This document shows, in pieces, positions 1 to 30,431 of a stretch of DNA of 30,431 nucleotides. Source of the DNA: Phallusia fumigata (taxonomy: Eukaryota; Chordata; Ascidiacea; Phlebobranchia; Ascidiidae); assembly GCA_008931825.1 (NCBI GenBank), contig QXVZ01010654.1, positions 1 through 30,431 on the forward strand, given 5' to 3'. The position numbers and the translations under genes are program-made. Under the pieces are notes generated by a model, which did not search any database, was not told the DNA's origin, and saw only the letters and a program-made list of their open reading frames with translations. Within the stretch, counting starts at the first letter, position 1, and every line of letters starts with the position of its first letter.

Positions 1-131
1 TTTGTAATATATCAGTGAAAGTGTTTTCGGCTTCATCTTATGTTATATGCCGATATCTAATTTACAAGTATTGCAAAATATATTTTGGAAAAATGTTTAG
101 AAATTTCCCCAAACAAGTTGTCATCACTTAC

Positions 132-20435
<20,304 letters not shown>

Positions 20436-21763
20436 AGTAAGACGTCGCCAGTCTAGCTGGCTTCGATTCCTGGCCTCGGTCCTCTTCCGAGGTATGTTGT
20501 CGATTTTACGCGCCCCACCACGACCACAGTCACAGCAGGAATGAACGCGAAAAGCCGTGGATTGCAAGTACAACCCCAGTCGATGCTTTCCCTTTTAGCG
20601 CGGCAGCGGATGTCAATCTCGCGTCTGGAAGTTTGCGATTGAGGTTTTTGGAACTGCAAGGAGCAGTTTTCATGTCCAAATACGTCAGTCTGATTTGAGG
20701 TACGTGCTTCGTGCACACAACGTTGGGATGATTTACGCACACTTGTGAAGGTCAGGAAGATTTTCGTTTATGTTTTGCGTCATAGATGCCCCGTGGTAGT
20801 GGGAACTCAAGGGAAAACCAAAAGGGGTTACTCACGCTGGCGGCCCACCAAATTTTCCACAAAAAAATAGTTCAAAATTTCAACTGATGAAACGAAGTAT
20901 AAAGTCTAATGTAAGATTCTTTGGTGAACACTGGATTTTTAACGTGTGTTACTGTTTAATGACTTTTAAACACTAAATGGAAATAATCGGAGAATATCAA
21001 TGATTGTTTGTTGTGGAAATATACTAACCGATAGCTTCAACCGCAATACCATACAGCACTCAAAGCCATTTAAGGAAAAATAAAATATTATCCTAGTCGG
21101 TAAATCAGGTAATGAAGGACCGTATTTAGGGCCGTATTAGGGCTTTGGGGAGTGAGAGATTGTGTAAAGGGGATGGGTATTGGACTTTCTCAAACATTAG
21201 GAAGAAAACCTGATAGAAAGTTCCAAAAGTTAGCGCTGTTTAGGGGATCGTACGTTGTGGCAAATTGCAATAAATGGTTACACACCTACCCTTAATGTTA
21301 CTGTTTATAGGCATGCAGGTGCTCAGGACATGAAAACTAACGATTGCAAACAACAAGACAATGATTGCAGCGCAAGTCGGGTCAGCGTCAGACATTCCCA
21401 CAGCCCTCGCACGCAAACCTGTTACACAAAGTTGCAATAAACAAGGTAAATTCAAATATATCGTTTTGACACTGGTTGACCCGATTCAATGAAACTACAG
21501 CAATGCTCCGGTCAATGGACGCAATTATTCCGTATCAAGATGTCTGCATTTTTGTGACCTTTTGCGGAACGAACAATGTGCTGCATAATTACCTCAGACG
21601 TGTATTGCACAGCGGCGTCGAGAAATTGTATTACCGTCATGAACTTCAGCTCTACGCACGAAGCCTATACTTAACTCTTTCCACAGAAAGGTTGCTTCTC
21701 TGAATTCTACCATTTTAATTTTGCTTGCTTTGTTTTACATGAGAACACAATGACTTCAAGAGT

Positions 21764-21810
21764 AGCTTGATTATAAACATAACTGCCAGAGAGCTCCTAA
21801 GTAGTGATTA
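21764..21810 (+). mobile_element. MITE-like family fragment (left end)
   Basis: The segment gcttgattataaacataact followed by gccagagagct matches the left arm of copy A. No right arm is found nearby, so this is a truncated copy in the intergenic region. Confidence 0.55.
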
Positions 21811-22195
21811 TGTTCAATTATGTTGTAAAAAAATGAGAGAAAGGGAGAAATAGTTATGATTATTTTGGAAAAAGTGGAACTAAAAGATTAATATTTTTAG
21901 TCTTCATTGCCAGCGGGTTTCTTATTTAGCAGTAACAATTTGTTCTGCATAAAACCCTAATGGTAAACTGAACAATCTAGTCAATATTTCAAAAGTGCAT
22001 GATTAAGAAATACAAAAATCAGGTCCTGACAAGCATTAAATGACGCACAAATTAATGCTGTTTACGTGAAACAACGAAAAAAGAACCAGGATTGCACCAA
22101 CATTCATCTTTAAAAGATTCTCGAAAATTTAACACATTAAAAAATCCGGAAAACTGTAACCACATTTTGAGGTATTGTTTACACATTAAGACCAA

Positions 22196-22201
22196 TTTAA
22201 T
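22196..22201 (-). terminator. Candidate polyadenylation signal (ATTAAA) of the glucosylceramidase gene
   Basis: ATTAAA on the minus strand begins 35 nt after the stop codon. It is the commonest variant signal; no AATAAA is closer. Its use is unproven. Confidence 0.3.
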
Positions 22202-22235
22202 TACGCACTTTTTCCAAGAAACGTAAATAGCCTTA

Positions 22236-25200
22236 TCAGTTCCTGGATTTCCACACGTAAGTTTGAATAGAGTGTGGTGGCGCCTTAAACATGACAGATC
22301 CCAGAGCAGAATCGTTTAATTTTATATCTGCTTCCGATTCCCGCGCGTTTGATATCACCATGGTAACAGTGACGTTGTCGCTATGGATAAACGCCACGTG
22401 TCTTACAAGCGGATCAGAAACTTGTGGTCCATCCACGTGTATTCGTGTGGCGTCCTCGGGAATAAATTTGCTGCGTAATGGAAGAGATTCAGCATGACTG
22501 ACAGTTTCAAATTATGTGAGGTTTTTTGAAATATTGAACAAATTAAGATTTCGTCTGTTGTATGGTGATAGAATTGACATCATTACTAATTATTAGAAAA
22601 TCAACCAGGCATCATTTGGGTTGACAGCATCAGAAGCAACGTTAAACAATGCCAAGAAGATTGAATTAAATCAAGAATTGGAAATACCACGACATAAAAC
22701 GCGGCCAGAGTTTAAAAATTAAAAGCAGAAAAAACATCACAAAAATTTTAACAAATAGCCAGGTTCAGGGTAGGAGTTATCATCAAGAAAGCAACACCAT
22801 GCAGTTCAAGCATATCTGCATATTGAAGACAAAGATGAAGAATAATTAACTAATCCATCAACCACCTACGAGATTTGTGGGAGAATTTGTTTCAATTCTA
22901 ATCGATAAATGCAATGTTTCAAAACAATTGCAAGCACCAAGTTTCAAGAACCATGCAGAATTAACAAAAGTTTTGCGAGAATTTGGCCCATTACAGAAGT
23001 GAAATTTTTATTTTGAAGACATTTACCTAAAATGGCCGATATGGTAAAACATGGGTTGTTTGTAGAACTCGTCTCTCGACGAATTGACAATAATTGGTGA
23101 ATCAACAAAATTTTTTGCCCAGTTTGGACCACCGCTTTGATCAAGAACAAGATTCCAATCCACCCAGCCGCTTACCCAGTTGTTTAAATCCTACATTATG
23201 ACCCATGGACAGTTAGATATTAACTCATCATTTAGATATTGTTGTAAAAAACATCTCAAATATTTTGCCTGTAAATGAGCATTGTTACTTTGGTCTTAAC
23301 GACGTTTCACATGTACTAAATGTTTTCGGTAAAATGTTCTATGCAAGCAAATCTATGCGAAAACTAAATCAAAAACAAATTTTTACAGGGTTTGAGCTCG
23401 GGGTGTTCCCAAGTAAAAAATCTCCTCAGGTTTTTTGTGTTGTTATGGGTCTCGCGCCTCAGTCCATTTGTTTAGGTGCTCGCTTAAACATAAACGTAAA
23501 AAAACTGCAACACAGCATCTAACATGTTACCCAGCGGACATAATGCAACAAAACACAAAAACCTTACTTCAAAAATATCGTTGCTGTAGCGTTGACCTCT
23601 CAGCCAGCTTCCAAGTTGCACCTTTTCTCCGGCGAGCGACAGTTGACCAACACATGCTTCAGTTCCCAGGATAAAATAATCCGGATGAAGTTGGTGAGTT
23701 TTGCTTAACTTATCTGCCGGCGTGATAAGATCAGTGTACCTGTAACAATAGAAAGAGTAAAAACAAAATTTGACATTTTGCCAAAATGACTCTTTGATTT
23801 AAAGTCATTCTATTGAGTATTTTTTGAAATAGTGTAGATCTGACACAAATGATCTCTAAAAGTGAGATCTGTGTGTTTCATTCTTGTCTTCACTGATGTA
23901 ATTCTTTACCTTCTAAGCAAGGTTGGGAATTCTACAGAAATTATTTCACATTGCGAAGATCTCTAAACCCTTTTACCAATGAAACCCTAGCATGCGATTG
24001 TTTCTCCTGATTTGTACAAAATTTACAAAGATCTTGAACATTTTTTGAATGTCATTTGTTAAACTTTTTAAACATTATTGCAAAAAAATGTGATGATATT
24101 CTTTTAATGCAGATTATGTAGAAAATATTGAGACATGTTTTTAATGCTAACGCCAGACCCATCCAGAAAAGAGTTGCTTTGCTCACCAGTGGACTGCGAT
24201 CCCTGACACGTATTTGGCGGCATCCGGGTCTGATAGAATGGTTGATGCCCATTCTGGCAACAAAAATCTTTGTCCATCCACTATCATTAACTTCAGGTCG
24301 CCATGACCACGCGAGTGAAGAGTTGGACCCTGAAATAAAACGGTGCATCTAAATGCATTCACGAATGGTTAACAACACAAGACACTGAAAGGCAGTTTGA
24401 TTAAAAACATAACTGCCAGAGAGCTTGTATAAAACCAATAGATTATTGCACTGATGATAACAATCGCAATTGTTGAAACGTTTGCATTGCAACATATTCA
24501 CTACATACAAGTTCTCTGGTAGTTACGTTTTTTAAAGTTTCTGAATGCTAATGGTGCAAACAAAAGTGATGCCACAGCTTAATGTGCTATTTTGCGCAAA
24601 GCATAAGTGATAGCAAACAGTTCACACAGTAAGTACATACGAATGCCTTATCAGTTCACATACACGGTGGTAGAAAAAGCAAAATACGTGCTACCCGTGT
24701 TATAAATGTACTATTCCGTACCAGATTGAGTTTAAGGAAGTCTCGTTCTTGTTCTGCACTCATCCCCATGCATTGAAACGAAAAATCAGGAATAAATCCG
24801 TCGTTTGGTTCGTTTTGGATCGTCAATCCCCAAATATCCACGCCTTGTGCTTTATATTCCTCAACAAACCTATAAAATTTAAACTTTGTTTTGCTTTTGT
24901 GGCTATATTGGGCATGTGTATATAGTACAGAACTAAATGGATTATAATCGTTTGTATTGTGATCCAAGATAGATGCTGCAACCAAAAAGCACGATGGTTT
25001 CCTGCTAAATATTGCAAACAATCGTCGGTTTATGTTACCCAGGCAATTTGTTTAATTTGTAGGCAATTGATTGCACTACTGTATAACAACTGGGAAAAAA
25101 GCCCGCAAAAACAGAAATGAACTTTACCTGGAAAAGTATAGAGCCCATGCGCTGTGGTACTGGTCGCCTGCTTGTCCCTTCAGGCTCCCTCTACCGTGCA

Positions 25201-28200
25201 ACGCGTTGTTGGTTTTCAACCACGCGGGGGCGCTCCAGGGACTACCGAATAGTTTCAGTGGTTTATTCCGTATTGCATTGCTACGAAGCATGAGAGGAAT
25301 CTGTAAATAGTAATAACGTTAAGAATGAATTTCCATTTATTTTTAAACCTTAATGACCTTCAATCGTTTTCGAACACTCCTGTGTAATTCCCTGAAAGTA
25401 ATTATTTTTCTCATGTTCAAATAAAAATTTTTGACAATTTACAAACAATTTTTGTTTGGACGTTATAGATGTAATGTAGTATCTATATAATTGACCCTAA
25501 TGATTCAGTATTCTCGTATCTCCTTAGAAACATATCCCATTAGGGATACGGGTACCAGACATGGGGCAATTCGTATTCGTCATTCGTATTCGAATGCATT
25601 CGAATACAGGTTTTGCTCCTAACGTGCTGTATTCGAATACTTTTTGCTTTCGTTTGAAAACGCACGATTACAATTCGAATAGTCAGTGCTGATATTCAAA
25701 GAACCTATTCACGAATACGATTACAAGCGTCAATATATTCGATTACAATTCGAATAGTCAATGCTGATATTCAAAGCATCTATTCACGAATACGAATACT
25801 TGCGTGAACTCATTCGAATACTATTCGAATAGTTGACATTGAAATTGGAACGAAGTATTCACGAATACGAATATTCGCATGAATTTATTCGAATACAATT
25901 CGAATAGGCGATAATAAAATATAAACAAAGTATTCACGATTACGAATACTCACGTGAATTTATTCGAATACAATTCGAATTGTAAGAACCGTTATTGACG
26001 TAACAATTCGTCAATACGAATGCACAAGCAATTGCATTCGAATGCTATTCGAATTACACGAGCGTTTAAGATATAGTTGCAAATTCCTAAATTTGTTACG
26101 GACGACTTAAATTGTTAAAATTTCTGGTAGCTCAACAAAGGACTCCCAGCAACTATGACCACAGGAGTATGGTTGGGAGGCTTATCAAACGTCTTATGCC
26201 TTTTTTGTTTAATAATTGTCCTAATTTTATGAGATTTGGCAACTACGAATACTGCTTGAAATTCATTCGAATAGGTAGTCTAAAAAATCCTGCAACCATT
26301 CGCGAATACGAATACAACAAACTATTTATTCGAATACAATTCGAATTGTTGAACTTTGAAACCTATGTAACAATTCATGAATACGAATAAGCCGGTCGAT
26401 TTATTCGAATATTATTCGAATTGCTGTTTCGCAAAATTTTCAAAAGAATTCGTGAATACGAATACATGAGGCCATTCATTCGAATACAATTCGAACCGTT
26501 TGTCTCTCAAATTTTTAAAAGAATTCATGAATACGAATACCAGAATTAAATAATTCGAATACAATTCGAATTGTTACAGTCCGAAATTTTTGATTTATTC
26601 GTGAATACGAATACATGAATCGGTTCATTCGAATACAATTCGAATTGCTGGCACTCGAAAACCACGAAATTATTCATGAATACGAATACACCTAACCGAG
26701 TATTCGTAAAGTATTCGAATGCATGTAACGTGTATTCGACCCCATGTCTGACGGGTACCCCTGGTTAAGAATTAATCATGGTTAAGAAATTTTGGCAAGT
26801 AGTTTACTGTGGAAAATTTGTGCGGAATTTTCCTTCGGTCAACTAGTTGCTGTTCTGTAGGTACATTATATATTCACCTTATATTTAAGATCTTCCATTG
26901 CAAGTGAGAAGTTTTTCATTTCGAAATCGCCTGGGTTGTCGTTGTACGTATATTCGTGTGTGGAAAAATCACAGCTGGCCATTGGAATCCTTCCAATGTT
27001 GTATTCAATACCTGTACAGTCAAAATATGTTCTTTAATAGTATACTTCTAAAAATCTATCCGAGTTATTAGGGCCTGAAGTACTGTGATTGTTTCTAATT
27101 TGTTACACAACTACTTTACAAAAGTCGAAGTATGTGCTTTAATTCATTCTCGATTTATGTTTTTTGCAAAAAAATCCCTCCTGCCTTTTTAACACGATAG
27201 GTAAAACGCCCAATTGTTTCTTTTCTGTTTCATTAGCAACAATTTTATTAATCTGGAGATCAACGATAATCACCTTCCGATGAGAAGTAAGTTTTTAAAA
27301 GTTGATCCTGGCTTTTCTGCGATAAGCTCATGATATTTATCGACGCCGCATCGGTGAAAGCTCCACCGAAACCCAATATTTTCTGGTACCGCTTTACAGA
27401 CGAGATGTTGACACTGAAGCTAAGGGTTTCCTCTACAACATAGTTTATCATTAGGTCCAAAATGATAAAACAAGTTTTAAATTCTTTGTTTTTGTACAAA
27501 TGTTTGTTATGCTGTGTTGTACTTTAATTTTGAGGACAATGCGTAAAATATGTTATATATATGTTAGACTCTTAGTTAATTAGGTACCACTTAAATATGT
27601 TAGGTATAATAGTTATAATATAAATTTTTCGCGTGGTGTAGATATTAGTCAGGTACAACTATAAGTTATAAAAAAGGTGTTCAAAGCCTGTTACATATTT
27701 GTGTTTGTTTGTGATAGAATAATATAAAACATAACCACAATTTTGTAAAGCCAGACGTTTATAATCAAACCAGCAATAAATCGAAAAACAAAATTACCGC
27801 TTGAAACTATGTCAACTTTTCTATAACCAGCGGAGAATTTAAACTTCTGCTGATTAAATCGTAATCCGCTTTTGCTGCTCGTATACACAACTCCGTCGCC
27901 AATCTTCAAGTCGGGTATTGCCGGTATTGTGTCGCAGTAAGTCGAGTTGCAAACGCACACTGTCGAGTCGTACCCGAACGAGCGATGAACGCATGGGCGA
28001 TATAGCTGCTCGGCTGCATCATTCGAAACAAAATTCCCTGCAATAGACGTGTTCATGTTTACAAAGCACAATGTATTCGGTGTTTGCTGAATGTACAATG
28101 CAACTTACTCACATAATAAGCTTGGTTTTAAATATATATAATATTTTATAAATCGCTACATTTAAACATGCATTGCATTAGTTGCCATTGGTAGGCAATT

Positions 28201-28461
28201 CGCTAATACTATTAAAACTAAACAACAAAAACAATAACAGAAATAAAACCATAAATAATGATCGGTTAGTTTCAAACATTTTGTACAATCCAAAATTTCA
28301 CGTTGCTTCTCGGAGCTAGCAAACAGAGTTTTTTAATCTCAAGAAAGTCCACATCTGTCTGAGACAGCAAGTCTAATCCAGCAACACATCTTACCCGCAG
28401 AACGGCTTGATGCGAAGCAACCAAGTAATAACACACAAAAATAGGGAAAAATTCTCCACAT
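22236..28461 (-). CDS. GBA: Lysosomal-type glucosylceramidase (acid beta-glucosidase, GH30), complete, 10 exons
   Basis: The enzyme hydrolyses glucosylceramide to glucose and ceramide in the lysosome. Exons: 28395-28461, 27798-28037, 27274-27432, 26878-27011, 25128-25300, 24722-24869, 24187-24329, 23568-23739, 23027-23190, 22236-22470; phase is kept throughout, 1,635 nt, 544 residues, close to the roughly 536 of the human protein. The start gives a signal peptide ([19 protein letters not shown]). Family landmarks: [54 protein letters not shown], the acid/base Glu in LTIQNEP (exon 6), the nucleophile Glu in ILGTEACVG (exon 8), WVDWNL, GHFSKFIPE, and the C-terminal QTYVWKS. No key residue is missing. 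A second, divergent paralogue starts 438 bp away. The intron between exons 4 and 5 holds a 1.2-kb hAT element. Confidence 0.95.
24399..24533 (+). mobile_element. MITE-like inverted-repeat element, reference copy A
   Basis: An inverted repeat of about 27 bp (24403-24429 against 24505-24531, core aactgccagagagcttgta) brackets about 75 bp containing gatgataacaatcgc and gttgaaacgtttgcatt. The element lies in a glucosylceramidase intron. Related copies or fragments recur at least seven more times in this window, so it is a dispersed non-autonomous family. Target-site duplications could not be fixed by eye. Confidence 0.75.
25556..26750 (+). mobile_element. Complete non-autonomous hAT-type transposon with 8-bp target duplication
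   Basis: The termini are inverted: cagacatgggg at 25556 and ccccatgtctg ending at 26750. Both flanks carry the identical octamer acgggtac (25548-25555 and 26751-26758), the target duplication length of hAT transposases. Most of the 1,195 bp is built from units of about 75 bp rich in the palindrome attcgaat and gaatacgaatac, interrupted by about 200 bp of unrelated sequence around 26065-26265. No transposase is encoded; the longest reading frame is a repeat by-product. It lies wholly in a glucosylceramidase intron. Confidence 0.88.
25570..26740 (+). repeat. Tandem ~75-bp units rich in ATTCGAAT, internal to the hAT element
   Basis: Successive caattcgaat-type cores lie about 72-77 bp apart from about 25671 to 26047 and again from about 26335 to 26710. 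Units alternate attcacgaatacgaatac with attcgaatacaattcgaat, so each can form a hairpin. The spacing resumes after the interrupting stretch, as though that segment were inserted into, or is a diverged part of, an array. Confidence 0.8.
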
Positions 28462-28899
28462 CGTTATCAGATTATAGTTTTAAACAACTTTGTATACCCG
28501 GACACAACACAGTCATTTGCCTCTGTCAAAAGCAATTCGCTGTTGTTTTAATCGAAGCTTGCACAGTTAATCATTAGTGGAATAGGAATGGTATGTAGTA
28601 ATATAAAGTGTCGGTACATTGCTTAGGTAGGGCCCGGTGTTGAAGCCTCACAAAGACCATTTTGCAAGCAACCGCTTCACGGCTTCACACACCAAGTTTG
28701 GGGCCACAAAATTTAGAACAACAATCCTTTAAACATCTGCAAAGTAAACAGGCATGACAAAGCTTGACTGAAAATTACACACTGAGCACACAATACGACA
28801 ACGTTATGACTGATTTAGACGTGACAGCAAACCTAATTTAACAATCATCTAATGGTATCAAAGACTCCAATGTTTGTTCTTCAATAAATAACATACAAA
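28462..28899. promoter_or_regulatory. Shared divergent intergenic region of the two glucosylceramidase genes
   Basis: The start codons at 28461 (minus) and 28900 (plus) are separated by 438 bp, which must contain both 5' untranslated regions and probably both core promoters. A weak TATA-like tatacaaag (minus) lies at about 28488-28496 but is only about 30 bp from the start codon, so its role is doubtful. I recognise no further element. Bidirectional promoter use is inference from the layout. Confidence 0.5.
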
Positions 28900-30162
28900 A
28901 TGACAACACCAACATCAAAACGCATTGTACTGACTGGAATCACGCCATTCTCAAATGGGCAAAGGTCGCACGAAAGTTGTCGAATAATTAACCCAACTGC
29001 GAACACGATTCAATCAGTCGCGACTTGTAATGCTTCAGGTGTAACAGACATGTCACACAAGATTGCTCTAGGCCTTCTAGCAGCTGGATTGGTTGCAGCT
29101 GCTGTCGTTGCCATTGTCATCGTCCTGGTTTTACCCACTGCTGCAGGTGGGTGCTTATGACTTTTTGTTTTAAATTAGTATTTTTCAACATGAACCCGTA
29201 TTCAAGAGCGATGTTGTGGTTTAATTTCTACAAGCCACTGTTGAGGTCCTTAAATGGTAGCGGAGTAAAAGCAACTGTTGTTTTGCACTGAAAAATGTTA
29301 AACAAAAACGATTGTAAGTAACGGGTGTCATCTGTTTGGTCGATTACAACCGTTAGATACATAAAAATTTATATTCGTTTAACCTAATTTGCTACGACGT
29401 TATTACACATGCTTACTTTGATCGACTAAAACCGTTAAATGTTATAAATGATTTGTGTGTTCAGCCTGTAAATAGTTACAACGTTAAAAGTCTTGGCGTT
29501 TTGGTCTAAAAATTCTTTCTTTTCATAGTTGACGATAGCAATGGACCAGCACAGGCCTGTGATCACCGTGCGTTTGATGGAGACTCGACGGTTTGTGTCT
29601 GCAACTCGAGTTACTGCGACTCGCTGACCACCCTGCTCACTCTAAGTGCTGGAGAAGTTCTTGTCTACACCAGCAGTAAGGCTGGTTTACGATTTGAGCA
29701 AAAGACATTGCAATTTCGAACCGACACCGGCAATAAAAATTCTTCAGGTAAAATGGTTGTAACTTTATGGGCCAACAATACATCCACCCTAAATTGTCTA
29801 CCGCACCAAAGAAGATCAAATCTGCGCAACTTTTTTCTGTTTTTCTTCCAATTACGGTGGAAATCTATTGCATATTAACCAACGAGTTTAAATTCCAGTA
29901 CATTTTGTTGCAATCTTCACAAACATATTTTTTAACGAATTTGTTACGTACAATATTAAACAACCCTTTTCTCATGAAATGTGCACATCTAATCATATGG
30001 TTTGTTTAGGTTTCCAGTACATTCTTGATCGCAGCACAGCGAACACGTATCAGACAATCATCGGTTTTGGAGGAGCGTTCACAGATGCCGCGTCATTCAA
30101 CATCGTCAGTTTGTCCCAGCGAACACAGGAACGACTCATGCGCTCCTATTTCTCAAAGCAAG
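28900..30162 (+). CDS. Second glucosylceramidase (GBA family), probably membrane-anchored; 5' three exons, 3' partial
   Basis: Exons 28900-29146, 29529-29747 and 30010-30162; phases 1-1-1 match the first three junctions of the neighbouring gene. Exon 2 carries VCVCNSSYCDS and YTSSKAGLRFEQ, exon 3 [16 protein letters not shown] and SLSQRTQERL, unmistakably GBA-like. Exon 1 differs: 54 polar residues, then about 24 hydrophobic residues (positions 55-78, from KIALGLLAAG), then PTAAG. From the first Met this suggests a type II signal anchor with the enzyme domain on the lumenal or outer side. An in-frame Met at 29050 would instead give a short head and a possible, unusually long, signal peptide. 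The catalytic exons lie beyond 30431, so activity cannot be judged. Bases 30163-30431 are intron. Confidence 0.85.
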
Positions 30163-30431
30163 GTCAGTGTGAGCTGTGAACCTTATTTTAAGTTGCTTCA
30201 GAAATGTTGTTCAGTTTCTTGACGAAATTCTTCGCATCAAGTGACCAATTAAATAATGAAGCAACCATATTTTAAAACGTGTTGTGAACTGTCAATGTAA
30301 ATTGGTGAGTAAATCGGGGTATGCTTAAGCTTGCAACAAAATTTCTTTAACTTCTGCCCATCGTCATCGACCGCTAGGCGGTAAATTTAACCCTGGTTGT
30401 GAACACCTGATCTACATCGTCTGGAAACCAA

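Larger units (their letters stand above)
20436..22235. other. Intergenic region between the VWF/mucin-like gene and the glucosylceramidase gene
   Basis: This 1.8-kb gap holds the upstream side of the left gene and the downstream side of the right gene, both on the minus strand. About 20436-20830 is GC-richer than the rest and may be 5' untranslated or promoter sequence; a donor-like gcgtgagt (minus) near 20831-20838 could end an upstream non-coding exon, which is unproven. A MITE-like fragment lies at 21764-21810. No convincing coding exon was found. Confidence 0.55.

Noticed and set aside
1-131. A further exon of the left gene at the window edge
   Set aside because: No acceptor with a VWA-like continuation is visible on the minus strand; it reads as intron.
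20436-20573. Upstream in-frame Met for the VWF/mucin-like gene
   Set aside because: Starting there would put about 46 charged residues ahead of the signal peptide of a clearly secreted Cys-rich protein; the Met at 20435 fits better.
26112-26390. 92-codon open frame on the plus strand
   Set aside because: It lies inside the hAT element and mostly reads the attcgaat repeat; no transposase motifs.

Overview
The window looks like nuclear DNA of a chordate invertebrate, most likely an ascidian tunicate close to Ciona. This is an inference from AT-rich DNA with many short GT-AG introns, animal-only domain families (VWD/C8/TIL assemblies, VWA, lysosomal glucocerebrosidase), dense short non-autonomous transposons, and single-N assembly joins flanked by near-identical copies, as in a highly heterozygous shotgun genome. 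No prokaryotic features, rRNA, CRISPR or functional tRNA were seen.

Region 1 (about 1-20,435, minus strand) is one large secreted-protein gene running off the left edge. I could chain 31 exons, with reading phase kept at every junction, into about 2,409 residues: signal peptide, EGF-like module, three VWD-C8-TIL(-E) assemblies (D1, D2, D3), then a mucin-like Thr/Pro-rich region with at least five VWA domains. The order D1-D2-D3 then A domains recalls von Willebrand factor; the Thr/Pro linkers and the CGLC motif in every D assembly recall gel-forming mucins. The fifth VWA and the C-terminus lie partly or wholly outside the window.

Region 2 (20,436-22,235) is intergenic: the upstream side of the D/VWA gene and the 3' side of the next gene. 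Region 3 (22,236-28,461, minus strand) is a complete 10-exon glucosylceramidase (acid beta-glucosidase, GBA family) of 544 residues with signal peptide and both catalytic glutamates. Its fifth intron counted from the 3' end carries a complete 1,195-bp hAT-type non-autonomous transposon with a perfect 8-bp target duplication. Region 4 (28,462-28,899) is a 438-bp gap between divergent start codons. Region 5 (28,900 to the right edge, plus strand) holds the first three exons of a second glucosylceramidase whose first exon encodes a cytosolic-type head and a long hydrophobic segment, suggesting a membrane-anchored paralogue.

The two glucosylceramidases form a head-to-head duplicated pair and may share regulatory DNA. 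I see no functional link to the D/VWA gene beyond adjacency. Introns without their own entry hold AT-rich sequence in which I recognised nothing. The assembly appears to contain local artefacts at single Ns (919, 1231, 14603; also 10079, 15340 and 19191).
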